45,439 nucleotides of DNA. It comes from Candidatus Bathyarchaeota archaeon (lineage in GTDB: Archaea; Thermoproteota; Bathyarchaeia; TCS64). Of the stretch, positions 1-8,622 are shown piece after piece (position 1 is the first letter of the stretch; each line of letters starts with the position of its first letter). The notes under the pieces were generated by a model. It ran no database searches, was not told where the DNA came from, and was given only the letters and a program-made list of their open reading frames with translations. A program made the translations under genes and the position numbers. The DNA lies in the NCBI GenBank assembly GCA_016783485.1, contig JADHWM010000006.1:1-45439 (forward strand). Reading direction: 5' to 3'.

Positions 1-212
1 GCGAGCCCCGTGAGCGGGGCGGTGTTATCCGTGATCATCCCGAGGATGCCCTTCTGCCACTCGGAGAAGATGAGCTTGAATCCGCTCTTCACCCCCTCCA
101 GGGAGGAGATGAACAGGAATATCCCGAAACCCAGGACGATGAGGAGGCGCACCTTCTTGCTGGAGAGGATGGGGACCCCGTCCCAGACCGAGCCCACGCC
201 TCTCCTCGACAT
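1..212 (-). CDS. Na+/Pi-cotransporter-like membrane protein, N-terminal fragment
   Basis: This gene is absent from the ORF track because the window edge cuts it. Reading the minus strand from ATG at 212 gives about 70 residues starting MSRRGVGSVWDG. They contain one hydrophobic segment (VRLLIVLGFGIFLFIS) followed by SGFKLI and a stretch ending DNTAPLTGLA. The order of a helix, a Gly/Phe-Lys-rich linker and an N-P/A-L-x-G-L-x segment resembles the start of the Na/Pi-cotransporter (PF02690) family, whose QSSS motif would lie beyond the edge. The family call is inferred from this fragment only. An AT-rich stretch at about 345-400 could hold its promoter. The other ORF here (10-219, plus) is the antisense shadow. 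Confidence 0.5.
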   Translation of the reverse strand, partial: MSRRGVGSVWDGVPILSSKKVRLLIVLGFGIFLFISSLEGVKSGFKLIFSEWQKGILGMITDNTAPLTGL

Positions 213-423
213 CCGCTAAATCAACATCCCGATGTTTGGTCTCGGAGCCGTCGATGCCCCCCTCGTAGACCGATGCTGCCTACGCTTTGGGGTGTATCCG
301 GGTGTTTGGCCCGTGGAAACGGCTCTCAAATGTATCGCTTTTATCGCAGATTTATAGAATAAAAGTCTAATTTCTATAGAATATATAGGCTATGAGGGCC
401 TCTATATATAACCCCAGGCGGGC

Positions 424-1008
424 TCAGGACGGGGTTTCGAGGCCGAACCCCTCCAGCATCGACCTCAGCCTCGAGAGCGGCAGCCCAACAACGTTCTCGT
501 AGCAGCCCTCGATCCTCTCGACGAGCGCGCCTCCAGCTCCCTGAATGGCGTAGCCGCCAGCCTTCCCTATCGGCTCCCCGGTCGAGACGTACTCCCCGAT
601 CTCCTCGCCGGTCAAGGGATGGATCCAAACCTTGGTCTCGACGACGGCGACATCCCTTCTCCCCGTCTCCGCATCCAAGACAGCGAGCCCCGTGAGCACT
701 TTGTGCATCCTACCTTTGAGGGCTGCAAGCATTACCCTAGCCTCCAGCGGGTCCTCCGCCTTACCCATGATGATGTCGTCGACCACCACCACAGTGTCCG
801 CTCCAACAACCAGCCCCTCACTTAAACCCCCTGCGACCTCGCTCGCCTTGGCAGATGCGTTCCTTGTGACGACTTCCCTGGGATCGCCCTCCTGCGTCTC
901 CTCAACGCCATCCGGGGCGATCACATCGAAGGGGACGCCGAGCCTCTCCAATAGCTCCCGGCGCCTGGGTGAGGTTGAAGCCAACACGATTTTAAACGGT
1001 CGAGTCAT
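424..1008 (-). CDS. maf: Maf-family nucleoside triphosphate pyrophosphatase
   Basis: Cytosolic house-cleaning enzyme that hydrolyses non-canonical or excess dTTP/UTP-type nucleotides to the monophosphate plus PPi. Visible family motifs are the N-terminal LASTSPRRRELL loop, GADTVVVV with the catalytic Asp near residue 70, and the C-terminal GKAGGYAIQG block followed by NVVGLPL. At 194 aa it has normal Maf length. ATG at 1008 follows a TATA-like cctttaat on the minus strand (around 1043), giving a leader of about 9 nt. It is divergent from the MGMT gene, so the 51-bp spacer must serve both. Members of the family differ in nucleotide preference; the AGGYAIQG block points to the YhdE-like dTTP/UTP type. 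Confidence 0.93.
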   Translation of the reverse strand: MTRPFKIVLASTSPRRRELLERLGVPFDVIAPDGVEETQEGDPREVVTRNASAKASEVAGGLSEGLVVGADTVVVVDDIIMGKAEDPLEARVMLAALKGRMHKVLTGLAVLDAETGRRDVAVVETKVWIHPLTGEEIGEYVSTGEPIGKAGGYAIQGAGGALVERIEGCYENVVGLPLSRLRSMLEGFGLETPS

Positions 1009-1059
1009 ATTCTCTTCTGCTCCAGTGGAATCGACTCGAGATTAAAGGATGGTGCACGA

Positions 1060-1629
1060 TTGGAGAGAATCTACTACGCTGGGATCGAGACCCCCTTTGG
1101 GACCGTCTGGGCCGCCAAGACGAAGAAGGGGCTGGTTCAGGTCCACGCCAACGGTGAGAGGGACAGCTTTATCGCGGAGTTGAGCCGGAGGGTCCCTGGG
1201 GATTATATCGAGGACCCCTCCATGTTCGAGGCTCTCGAGGAGGGGCTCAGGGAATGGGGAGAGGGGAAGCCTGTGACATTCGACATGCCCTTCGACCTAC
1301 GTGGGACGGAGTTCCAGAAGGACGTCTGGCGGGCCATCCACGCGATACCCCACGGGAAGCTCTCCTCCTACAAGAGGCTCGCCGAGGCCATCGGCAGGCC
1401 CAAGGCTGTAAGGGCGGTGGGGAACGCGGTGGGCTCCAACCCCTGCGGCCTTGTCATCCCCTGCCACAGGATCATCTGGTCCAACGGGGGGCTCGGCGGC
1501 TTCGGCGGGGGCTTCGACCCCGAGAGGCTGAACAACAAGAGGAGGCTCCTCATGACCGAGGGGGTCCTCCCCAGGGTGGAGGGGAAGCCCGAGAGAGAGG
1601 CGGACCTCACCAAGCTCTTCGAAGACTAA
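1060..1629 (+). CDS. ogt: Methylated-DNA--protein-cysteine methyltransferase (O6-alkylguanine repair)
   Basis: Suicide repair protein that transfers the alkyl group from O6-alkylguanine in DNA to its own cysteine. The diagnostic active site IPCHRII is present near residue 135. It is preceded by the helix-turn-helix DNA-binding motif containing [12 protein letters not shown] and followed by GGLGGFGGG. At 189 aa it is the usual length for an archaeal or bacterial Ogt with an N-terminal ribonuclease-like domain. The start is TTG at 1060. The ATG at 1049 is out of frame, and GGATGGTG lies just upstream as a possible ribosome-binding site. The gene is divergent from maf and convergent with the corrinoid protein gene. 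Confidence 0.95.
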   Translation: MERIYYAGIETPFGTVWAAKTKKGLVQVHANGERDSFIAELSRRVPGDYIEDPSMFEALEEGLREWGEGKPVTFDMPFDLRGTEFQKDVWRAIHAIPHGKLSSYKRLAEAIGRPKAVRAVGNAVGSNPCGLVIPCHRIIWSNGGLGGFGGGFDPERLNNKRRLLMTEGVLPRVEGKPEREADLTKLFED

Positions 1630-1661
1630 GACATTCCCTTTACCGGTCTCAGATAAACGGC

Positions 1662-2297
1662 TTACACCCATGCCTTGCAGATGTTCACGCCCTCGACCGC
1701 AGACTTCGCAAGCGCGTCGACGCCGGCCCCTTCAGCGAATTCGTCTGTCACCGTTGCGCCGCCGACCACGATCTTCACCCTGCTCCTCAGCCCCTCTTTC
1801 TCCAGCATCTCAACGATCAACGGGAACTGCTCCAGATTGGTGGTGAGCAGGGCCGACAGCCCGAGGATGTCGGGGCTGTGCTCCTTGACGGCCGCGACGA
1901 TGGCCTCGGCGGAGACGTCGACCCCCAGGTCTATCACCTCGAAGCCCGCGGTGCCCATCAGGGTCGTGAAGATGTTCTTCCCTATGTCGTGGATGTCCCC
2001 GGCCACCGTTGCCATGACGATCTTCCCCCGCTTGACGCCTCCCCGACCGCTCAGGTGGGGCTCCAGAACCTCCAGGGCCTCCTTCATGGTCTCCCCGGCG
2101 ATTATGAGGGACGTGACGAAGTACTCCCCGGCCTGGTACTTCTCACCCACGACGTCCATCCCCTCCGAGAGGACGCTGATTATCTCTTCCGCTTCTACGC
2201 CTTGATCGAGGGCTTCCTGTGCCTTCCCCTTCAGGAGGTCCACGTCGAACTCCACCAGGGCGGACTTGATTTCACTGAACAGCTCTTCATTTGCCAT
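1662..2297 (-). CDS. Corrinoid (B12-binding) methyl-carrier protein
   Basis: Methyl-carrier of a three-component methyltransferase system, of the MtaC/MtbC/MttC type. The N-terminal 90 residues form the helical cap domain (EEIISVLSEGMDVVGEKYQAGEY is characteristic). A Rossmann-like cobalamin-binding domain follows. Its GDIHDIGKN motif near residue 115 carries the DxHxxG histidine that ligates cobalt, and SALLTTN and VVGGATV complete the signature. At 211 aa it is full length. It starts 5 nt after the stop of the upstream UroD-type methyltransferase gene, so the two are almost certainly co-transcribed. The methyl donor cannot be read from the sequence. No reductive activase (RamA type) lies in the window. 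Confidence 0.94.
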   Translation of the reverse strand: MANEELFSEIKSALVEFDVDLLKGKAQEALDQGVEAEEIISVLSEGMDVVGEKYQAGEYFVTSLIIAGETMKEALEVLEPHLSGRGGVKRGKIVMATVAGDIHDIGKNIFTTLMGTAGFEVIDLGVDVSAEAIVAAVKEHSPDILGLSALLTTNLEQFPLIVEMLEKEGLRSRVKIVVGGATVTDEFAEGAGVDALAKSAVEGVNICKAWV

Positions 2298-2302
2298 TTA
2301 TT

Positions 2303-3445
2303 TCACAGCTCCGCGTTGAATTCGTCGACTAACTCTTTCACGAGCCTGATCCTTTCCACGTCCCCGTTCGCCGGGAGGAGGTCCGAGATTCCGAGGATGA
2401 GCCTCGGGTAGAACGCCTCCATTAGTTCCCGCACGTGGCTCTCCAGGGTCTCCACGGGGGTCCAGGGGCACATGTGGACGGCTGGTATCCCGTCCCGCAG
2501 GAACATGTCCCCCATCCCCTCCTTCATCTCCTCAATGGTGACGTCCCCCTGGGGCAGCGGTGTGACACATTCGAGGCCGTCGAGCCCGGTTTCCCCCACG
2601 AGGGGGAGGAGCTGCTTCAGGTAACCGTCGAAGTGGGATGATGCCACCATGCCCTGGGCGTGGACTAGGGGCATCACACGCTGGTAGAAGGGGATGACGT
2701 ATTCCTTGAAGTAGGGAGGGGGGCAGAGGTCATGGTGCATGTTGTCCCCGAAGTTGAGCTCCGCGACGGGCTTGCCCCTGTAGGCCTCGATCTGCTTGAC
2801 GTGCTCGGCCTCGAGTACTCCCATGAACTCCTTCATCTCCTCGGGGTGCCTCCAGATCATGGTGACTGTCTTCTTGAACCCCATGATCCCCACGATGAGC
2901 CACATGACCGGGCTTCTCTCGAGGTTGGCCCTGAGGGGTATCGCGTCACCGTAGCGTACCTTTCCCCACTTGTAGCGGCTCTGGTCCCACCCGTAGCTCC
3001 TCTTCTCAAGGATGTACTCGAAGACCTTGAGGTCGTCCAAGTCTTTCAGGTAGTACTCGACGTTCATGAGGCTGGTCCCGTGCTCTGTGTACCTCTGAAC
3101 CTGGCGCAGGGTTCCCACGGGGGTCCTGTACTCGGTGATGACGTAGTCGTCCTCGCTCTCACCCATGTACCCGGACAGTCTCCTGGTCCATACCTCGACG
3201 TCGTCCCCATCCACGGCATTCAGGGCGAAGTAACCCGAGAGCTCCGAGCCTATCCTCCTGGGCCCCCAGACCTCCCTCGGGGGGACACCGAGGTCCCCGT
3301 AGACCTCGTCGAGGTACATGCCATGATACCTCTCAGGCAGGGTTCCCGCGTTGAAATTTACGTCGTACCAGTGCCTCAGCCGCGGCTGGAAGACCAGGGG
3401 GCTGCCCTTCTTCTTCTCGTAGACCGCCATCAACTCTTCGTACAT
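2303..3445 (-). CDS. UroD-family (MtaA/CmuA-like) corrinoid methyltransferase
   Basis: Uroporphyrinogen-decarboxylase fold protein, probably a methyltransferase acting with the corrinoid protein encoded 5 nt downstream. The sequence shows the UroD layout, including a late HFDGYLKQLLP segment and LDGLECVTP. The His and Cys there fit the zinc-ligand positions of MtaA/MtbA-type enzymes, although true ligands cannot be assigned by eye. The ORF can begin at 3475, but a TATA-like ttctttaac (plus 3491-3500) puts transcription start near 3470, so ATG at 3445 (MYEELMAVYEKK) is preferred and gives 380 aa. Possible roles are demethylation of a methoxylated or methylated compound, or methyl transfer to a pterin or thiol acceptor. 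The adjacent divergent M81 hydrolase and CoA-transferase may be functionally linked, but that is inference. Confidence 0.85.
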   Translation of the reverse strand: MYEELMAVYEKKKGSPLVFQPRLRHWYDVNFNAGTLPERYHGMYLDEVYGDLGVPPREVWGPRRIGSELSGYFALNAVDGDDVEVWTRRLSGYMGESEDDYVITEYRTPVGTLRQVQRYTEHGTSLMNVEYYLKDLDDLKVFEYILEKRSYGWDQSRYKWGKVRYGDAIPLRANLERSPVMWLIVGIMGFKKTVTMIWRHPEEMKEFMGVLEAEHVKQIEAYRGKPVAELNFGDNMHHDLCPPPYFKEYVIPFYQRVMPLVHAQGMVASSHFDGYLKQLLPLVGETGLDGLECVTPLPQGDVTIEEMKEGMGDMFLRDGIPAVHMCPWTPVETLESHVRELMEAFYPRLILGISDLLPANGDVERIRLVKELVDEFNAEL

Positions 3446-3584
3446 GCTTGACCCTCGAATACCCCGTTTGATCATAGAATCATGCTATTGGGTTAAAGAA
3501 TTCACGCCTATGCAGCGAACCTCTCGGGGAATTGACCGTTAACGTTTTCCCGATAGTCGTACCCCTTCTATATGTGAGAGTTAT

Positions 3585-5084
3585 ATGCGTATAGTCACCG
3601 GGACCATCTCCCATGAGACCAACGTTCTATCCAACATCGCGACCGACCTCGAGCAGTTCAGGAAGAGGCGCCTCCTCTACGGGGAGGAGGTCTTCGATTA
3701 CCACAGGGGCACCAAGACTCCCGTGGGGGGCCTCATGGACGGATGCGCGATGCACGGCTTCGAGCTCGTGCCCACGGTCTTCGCTTCAGCGACCCCCTCG
3801 GGGACCATCACGGCCGAGGCCTTCGATACCCTTCTGGGGCAGATCCTTGAGGGCATAGAGGATGCAGGGGTTATAGACGGGGTCGCCATGCATCTCCATG
3901 GCGCCGGCGTCGCTGAGAACCACGACGACATCGAGGGGCGTGTACTCGCAGAGGTGAGGAGAGTCATCGGGGACAAGCCCCTGGTCTCCACGTTCGACCT
4001 CCACGCCAACCACACGAGGCTCATGGTGGAGAGCGCCGACGTCCTCATCGGCTACGACACCTACCCCCACGTGGACGGCTACGAGAGGGGGGTCGAGGCC
4101 ATCGACGTCATCGCGAGGCTACTAGATGGCAGCCTGGTGCCCACCAAGGCGTTCAGGCAGCCCCCCATGATGCCCGCCCTCCAGGCCCAGTTCACAGGGA
4201 AATACCCCATGAGCCGCCTCATCGAGGAGGCCCACAGGATGGAGGGGATGGAGGCGGTGGAGACCGTCACGGTGGCCGCCGGCTTCCCCTGGTCCGACTT
4301 TGAGGACGTGGGGCTCAGCTTCATCGTCACCACCAACGACGACCAGGCACTGGCCGACCGGCTCGCAGACGAACTGCAGGACCTGGCCTGGGGCATGAGG
4401 AGGGACTTCCTGGTGAAGCCCGTCCCCGTGAGGGACGCCCTGAGGAGGGTGAAGAAAGCGACCGGAGGGCCCTATATCCTCGCGGACATCGGGGACAACC
4501 CGGGAGGGGGCGCTCCCGAAGACGGGACCGTGGTCCTGAGGGCCATCCTCGAGGAGGGCCTAGAGGGAGGCGTCCTCGCTGTGATGTGGGACCCCGAGGC
4601 CGTCGAGAAAGCATCCACTTCCGGCATAGGCACCCAAGTCACGGTGGAGCTGGGCGGGAAGACCGATGACCTCCACGGGAAGCCCCTGGAGGTGACCGGG
4701 ACAGTGAAAACCGTCACCGACGGCAAGTGGATCGTGAAGGGCCCCATGGGCACCGGCTCCGAGTCCGACATGGGGGAGACCGTCGTCCTCCTGGTCGGGG
4801 GGAACGAGGTGATCGTGACGAGCAAGCGCCTCCAGCCCATGGACCTGGAGCTCTACAGGAGCCTGGGCATCGAGCCCACGGAGAGGCGTTTCATCGTGGT
4901 CAAGTCCTCGGTCCACTACCGGGCGGCCCACATGCCCATCGCAGTGGAGGTCATCGAGCTGGACACCCCGGGGCTCACGAGCCCCCGCCTCGCGGGGTTC
5001 GGCTTTAAGAAGCTGAGGAGGCCCATATTCCCCCTGGACGTGGAGATGCTGGGGATCACCGAGCTCAAGTCCATGGACGAGTAG
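3585..5084 (+). CDS. M81-family (MlrC-like) metallohydrolase
   Basis: Member of the MlrC/DUF1485 M81 metallopeptidase family, zinc enzymes first known from microcystin degradation and common in prokaryotes with unknown natural substrates. Visible family signatures are ISHETN near residue 10, MHLHGAG near 100, STFDLHANH near 135 (putative metal-binding His and Asp), GYDTYPHVD, and DIGDNPGGGAPEDG near 300. At 499 aa it has full family length, including the C-terminal DUF1485 half. ATG at 3585 is the family-like start. The next gene on the strand, a CoA-transferase, has its own TATA box 44 nt later. The family also includes amide- and urea-bond hydrolases, so the substrate should be left open. 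Confidence 0.9.
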   Translation: MRIVTGTISHETNVLSNIATDLEQFRKRRLLYGEEVFDYHRGTKTPVGGLMDGCAMHGFELVPTVFASATPSGTITAEAFDTLLGQILEGIEDAGVIDGVAMHLHGAGVAENHDDIEGRVLAEVRRVIGDKPLVSTFDLHANHTRLMVESADVLIGYDTYPHVDGYERGVEAIDVIARLLDGSLVPTKAFRQPPMMPALQAQFTGKYPMSRLIEEAHRMEGMEAVETVTVAAGFPWSDFEDVGLSFIVTTNDDQALADRLADELQDLAWGMRRDFLVKPVPVRDALRRVKKATGGPYILADIGDNPGGGAPEDGTVVLRAILEEGLEGGVLAVMWDPEAVEKASTSGIGTQVTVELGGKTDDLHGKPLEVTGTVKTVTDGKWIVKGPMGTGSESDMGETVVLLVGGNEVIVTSKRLQPMDLELYRSLGIEPTERRFIVVKSSVHYRAAHMPIAVEVIELDTPGLTSPRLAGFGFKKLRRPIFPLDVEMLGITELKSMDE

Positions 5085-5095
5085 CCCGGGGAACA

Positions 5096-5103
5096 TTTAT
5101 TTA
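5096..5103 (+). promoter_or_regulatory. TATA box of the CoA-transferase gene
   Basis: The sequence tttattta is centred about 29 nt upstream of the ATG at 5129. This spacing is typical of archaeal leaderless or near-leaderless mRNA. It lies just after the stop codon of the M81 gene. Confidence 0.6.
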
Positions 5104-5128
5104 TCGAACATGGGTCCCTTCCGGTGAT

Positions 5129-6268
5129 ATGTCCAGTAAGGCGCTTGAAGGTATAAGGGTCCTCGACCTCACCCACGCCCACGCCGGCCCCATCTGCACC
5201 ATGTTCATGGGCTCCATGGGTGCCGAGGTCATCAAGATCGAGCCTCCCTGGGGGGAGATGACCAGAATGTTCCCGCCCCTCGTTCAGGGAGTCAGCCCCT
5301 ACTTTGCGTTCCTCGGTCGCGCCAAGAAGGGGGTCACCCTCGACCTCAAGAACTCCCGGGGGAAGGAGATGTTCCTCGAGATGGTGAAGAAGGCTGACGT
5401 TGTCATGGAGAACTTCAGCCCCGGCACCATGGACCGGCTGGGCCTCGGCTGGGAGACCCTCAAGGAGACCAATCCCAGCATCATATTCGCCTCCGTCTCC
5501 GGATTCGGGCAGACCGGCCCCTGGAAGGACCGCCGGAGCTTCGACACCATCGCCCAGGCCACCAGCGGATACATGTGGCTCATGCAGGACGAAGTCGACC
5601 CCGAGGGGCCCCCCATATACGCCGCCGACGCCATCGCCGACACTATACCGGGCCTCACCTGCCTCGCCGGAATCCTCGCCGCCCTCAACCACAAGCGCAA
5701 CACCGGCCAGGGACAGCGGGTGGACGTCGCCCAGATGGACGCGATGATCGCGACGATGCAGAGCTTCAGCTTCTGGAAGCTGGCCGGCACCACATTCACG
5801 AAAGCGAGGCTCAGCTCCGGGATGGTCAGGGTCTCGGGGCTCCACAAAGCCAGGGATGGCTACGTGATGTTCAGCCTCCCCGCGGGGCGTATCACCGAGT
5901 GGCTCAAGGAGAGGATGGGGGTCGAGGAGCTCACCTTCGATGTGGTCGCCGAGTGGATCGGGGACCGCCCCGTGGACGAGGTCGTGGAGATCCTCGCCGA
6001 GACAGGGGTCCCCGTCGGGAAGGTCCACAACCTCGACGAGGTATTCGAGAACGAGCAGGCCAAGGCCCGGGAGATGTTCGTCAACGTGGACCACCCCACC
6101 CTGGGCGAGATCACCCTCCCCGGGTTCCCCATAAAGTTCTCCGAGACCCCCGGGGACAACACCGCCCCCGCACCCCTCCTGGGGCAGCACAACGCAGAGG
6201 TTTTCGGCGAGCTCCTGGGGCTCACCGAGGAAGAGGTCAAGAGCCTGAGGAGAGAAGGGGTCATCTAG
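5129..6268 (+). CDS. Class III CoA-transferase (CaiB/BaiF family)
   Basis: Moves CoA between carboxylic acids through an enzyme-bound anhydride. Family features are the N-terminal GIRVLDLTHAHAGP and GAEVIKIEPP, then ADVVMENFSPGTMDRLGLG, VSGFGQTGP, and the GQGQRVDVAQMDAM segment. The acidic position expected for the catalytic Asp falls in the AADAIADT region near residue 170. It is somewhat short for the family (379 aa versus about 400) but appears complete. Its last codons overlap the convergent glycosyltransferase gene by 8 nt. Substrates cannot be predicted from this family. The neighbouring M81 hydrolase suggests a catabolic acid, but this is only context. Confidence 0.92.
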   Translation: MSSKALEGIRVLDLTHAHAGPICTMFMGSMGAEVIKIEPPWGEMTRMFPPLVQGVSPYFAFLGRAKKGVTLDLKNSRGKEMFLEMVKKADVVMENFSPGTMDRLGLGWETLKETNPSIIFASVSGFGQTGPWKDRRSFDTIAQATSGYMWLMQDEVDPEGPPIYAADAIADTIPGLTCLAGILAALNHKRNTGQGQRVDVAQMDAMIATMQSFSFWKLAGTTFTKARLSSGMVRVSGLHKARDGYVMFSLPAGRITEWLKERMGVEELTFDVVAEWIGDRPVDEVVEILAETGVPVGKVHNLDEVFENEQAKAREMFVNVDHPTLGEITLPGFPIKFSETPGDNTAPAPLLGQHNAEVFGELLGLTEEEVKSLRREGVI

Positions 6269-7337
6269 CCTCCAGCAGTGACCGATAAGCCTCGATGTGC
6301 AGGTCGATGACTTTCTCTCTCCCGTGGACCTCCGAGACATAGGAGCGCCCCCTCTCTCCGAGTTCCCTCCATCTGTCCCCTTCCAGGAGCCACCCCAGCC
6401 CGGCCTCCAGCAGGCCCTCCGATGCGTGGAACCCGAACCTGCTCGAGAAGCCGTCGGGGTCGTGGAAGCTCAGGATGGCGCATCCGTGGGCGGCAGCCTC
6501 GAGGAACGATACGGGGAGGCACTCGCTCACGCTGGTGTTCACCAGGATCCAGGCGCTCCCTAAGACCGATGATTTCTCATCTCCATCCAGGAAACCGGGC
6601 ATCGCCAGGTTGGGTGTGCCACCGTGTTGTGCCCTCAGAGGCATGTCCCTCCCTCTATCGTGAGCGGCGCCGACAGCGATGAATTCCACATCGGGAAATC
6701 TCATGGCGAGCTCGAGGAACAGCTCAGGCCTTTTCTCACCGTCGAACCTCCCCAGGAAGCACACGGTGGGCCCATCAGCCTTCCTTGGGGGTTTCTCGGG
6801 GACGTCGACGGGGTTCGGTAGGAATCCTGGTTCACTCACGAGACCGTACATTTCCCTAACTTTGGGGCGAATGTAGTTGGCCTGACAGTAGACCTCATCC
6901 ATCTCTCCGACGGTCCGCCTCAGCCTCCCGCTGAACAGCTCGTTGAAGAGCCTTCGCCTGAGCGGATAGAACTTGTTCACTTGTTTCCAGTCGTCCCTTG
7001 TCTTCGGGTTCTGGCAGGTCAGGGCATGGACCCGGTAGGGCATCTCCCTCTTGGCGAGGATGCTCCCCCAACTCGGCTCCTCCGAGTGGTAGACGTCGGC
7101 GTCGCATTGCCTGTAAATGGGTCTGGTTAACGGGTAGGAGTACAATGGGAATCCGTGGACCCGCATCCCTTCCGCCTCCTCGACGGCCCCCTGGCCTTCC
7201 CCCTTCGGGGCGACCACGGTGACCTCGACGCCCCTCTCAACGAGCCCCGCACCGATGTCACGGGTGACCTTTCCTATCCCCCCGTACCTCCCCCATCCGA
7301 AGAACTCGGTCGAGACGAGGCAGACTGAGAGATCCAT
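6261..7337 (-). CDS. Glycosyltransferase family 4 protein
   Basis: Cytosolic or membrane-associated GT-B retaining glycosyltransferase. The N-terminal domain has the glycine-rich acceptor loop YGGIGKVTRDIGAGL near residue 20. The C-terminal domain begins at TVCFLGRFDGEKRP near 195 and carries SECLPVSFLEAAAHG, the E-x7-E donor-binding motif, near 285. The ORF opens at 7349, but ATG at 7337 (MDLSVCLVSTEFFG) matches the family start and fits a TATA element at 7354-7364. It is divergent from a second GT4 gene across a spacer of about 50 bp, so the two are probably co-regulated and build the same glycan (N-glycan, lipid or exopolysaccharide). The exact sugar is unknown. Confidence 0.9.
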   Translation of the reverse strand: MDLSVCLVSTEFFGWGRYGGIGKVTRDIGAGLVERGVEVTVVAPKGEGQGAVEEAEGMRVHGFPLYSYPLTRPIYRQCDADVYHSEEPSWGSILAKREMPYRVHALTCQNPKTRDDWKQVNKFYPLRRRLFNELFSGRLRRTVGEMDEVYCQANYIRPKVREMYGLVSEPGFLPNPVDVPEKPPRKADGPTVCFLGRFDGEKRPELFLELAMRFPDVEFIAVGAAHDRGRDMPLRAQHGGTPNLAMPGFLDGDEKSSVLGSAWILVNTSVSECLPVSFLEAAAHGCAILSFHDPDGFSSRFGFHASEGLLEAGLGWLLEGDRWRELGERGRSYVSEVHGREKVIDLHIEAYRSLLEAR

Positions 7338-7353
7338 CCCGCTAAACATATTG

Positions 7354-7364
7354 TTAAATAAAAT
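7354..7364. promoter_or_regulatory. Shared bidirectional TATA element between two glycosyltransferases
   Basis: The AT-only stretch ttaaataaaat lies between the two divergent GT4 genes. On the plus strand it sits about 30 nt before the TTG at 7388. On the minus strand it sits about 22 nt before the ATG at 7337. One AT-rich core therefore appears to serve both transcripts. Confidence 0.5.
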
Positions 7365-7387
7365 TAAAACTATGCTGGCCCAGGGCG

Positions 7388-8518
7388 TTGAGAGTCCTCG
7401 CCGTCACCCCCTCCTATCCCAGGTTCCAGGGCGACTACCACGGGCGTTTCATCCACGACCACTGCAAAGCGCTCCACGAGAGCGGGGCCCAAGTCACAGT
7501 CCTCGCCCCACGGAGCAGGAGCACACGCCCCTTCCCAACCCCCTTCGAGGTGGACCGGTTCCCTTCCATGCCCTCTAAGAGGCTGGAGCTCCTCCCGGAG
7601 AGGACCATGAAGGGAGCCCCGGTGCCCCATCTTGCCCAGATCCCCCCCTACATGGCTTCAGCTTACATCCGTCTAGCGGACCAGACCACGGACATTGTCC
7701 AAGCTCACTGGGCGATCCCCCTGGGGTTCATAGCCGCCCTCACACCCAGAAAGGCTCCTCTAGTGGTGACCTGCCACGGGAGCGACTGCACACTGGCCTA
7801 TAGTAATCCTTGGTTGAGGCCCTTCGTAAGGAAAACCTTCTCACGAGCCACAAGAGTCGTCGCAGTCTCCGACTATATCCGCCGAATCGCCGTCATCCTG
7901 GGAGCCCGAGACGTGGAGGTGATCTACCTGGGCGTGGACCTCGAGAGGTTCCACCCCCCGGCGGATAAGAGGGAACTTCGTGAGCGGATGGGGCTCCCCG
8001 TCGACCGCCCGATCGTGGGGACCCTGGGCAGGCTGGTGCGGGATAAACGGATAGGCGACTTCATCGAGGTCGCCAGACTCATCGCGGATGAAATCGACGC
8101 AATCTTTCTTATCGGGGGAACGGGCCCGGAGGAGGCACGCCTGAAAGCCTTGGCCAAGGGGCGTGACGAGATCGTCTTCCTCGGCGAGACCCACGACCCG
8201 GCGGGGTTCCACGGGCTCTGCGACGTCTCGGTGCTGGCCTCTGTCCGGGAGGGGCTCTCCATCTCCCTCCAGGAGGCGATGGCCACGGGCTGCGTGCCTG
8301 TAGCCAGCGACGGGGTGGGATGCCGCGAACTCGTGAAGGATGGAGAAAACGGCTTCCTCTTTCAGCCAGGCGATGTTTATAGCCTCGCCCAGAAGACTCT
8401 ATTGGCTTTGGAAGATCCATCCCTGGGGATGCAGGCCAGAGAGACCATCCAGGAAGGTTTCGATATCAAAGAAAACGTATTGAGGTACATACGTCTCTAC
8501 GAAGGGCTGCTCCGATGA
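7388..8518 (+). CDS. Glycosyltransferase family 4 protein
   Basis: GT-B retaining glycosyltransferase. The N-terminal half has the family opening RVLAVTPSYPRFQGDYHGRFIH and VTCHGSD near residue 120. The C-terminal half has VGTLGRLVRDKRIGDFI (nucleotide-sugar loop), FLIGGTGPEEARL, and REGLSISLQEAMATG, an E-x7-E motif near 285. At 376 aa it is full length. The start is TTG at 7388, because the ATG at 7372 is out of frame. The TATA position predicts an almost leaderless transcript. It probably works with the divergent GT4 gene in one glycan pathway. Donor and acceptor cannot be assigned. Confidence 0.93.
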   Translation: MRVLAVTPSYPRFQGDYHGRFIHDHCKALHESGAQVTVLAPRSRSTRPFPTPFEVDRFPSMPSKRLELLPERTMKGAPVPHLAQIPPYMASAYIRLADQTTDIVQAHWAIPLGFIAALTPRKAPLVVTCHGSDCTLAYSNPWLRPFVRKTFSRATRVVAVSDYIRRIAVILGARDVEVIYLGVDLERFHPPADKRELRERMGLPVDRPIVGTLGRLVRDKRIGDFIEVARLIADEIDAIFLIGGTGPEEARLKALAKGRDEIVFLGETHDPAGFHGLCDVSVLASVREGLSISLQEAMATGCVPVASDGVGCRELVKDGENGFLFQPGDVYSLAQKTLLALEDPSLGMQARETIQEGFDIKENVLRYIRLYEGLLR

Positions 8519-8566
8519 CTCTTAGAGGAGCATGTCGTCTGTAGGTCCGATTCACACACGTGAGCT

Positions 8567-8576
8567 ATTATAAAAT
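8567..8576 (+). promoter_or_regulatory. TATA box of the HTH_45 regulator
   Basis: The sequence attataaaat is centred about 51 nt before the ATG at 8623, giving a leader of about 25 nt. That leader includes GGGGAAGG seven nt before the ATG, a good ribosome-binding site. The longer ORF start at 8560 falls upstream of this promoter and is therefore unlikely. Confidence 0.6.
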
Positions 8577-8622
8577 CGCTCCAAGATCGCTGTGGGGTTC
8601 ACCCTTCGGGGAAGGTTATACT

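Noticed and set aside
1254-2411. 385-aa plus ORF across MGMT and the corrinoid gene
   Set aside because: It spans two recognised genes in other frames and has shadow-like composition.
4916-6340. 474-aa minus ORF over the CoA-transferase
   Set aside because: No family features; it is the antisense of the clearly recognised class III CoA-transferase.
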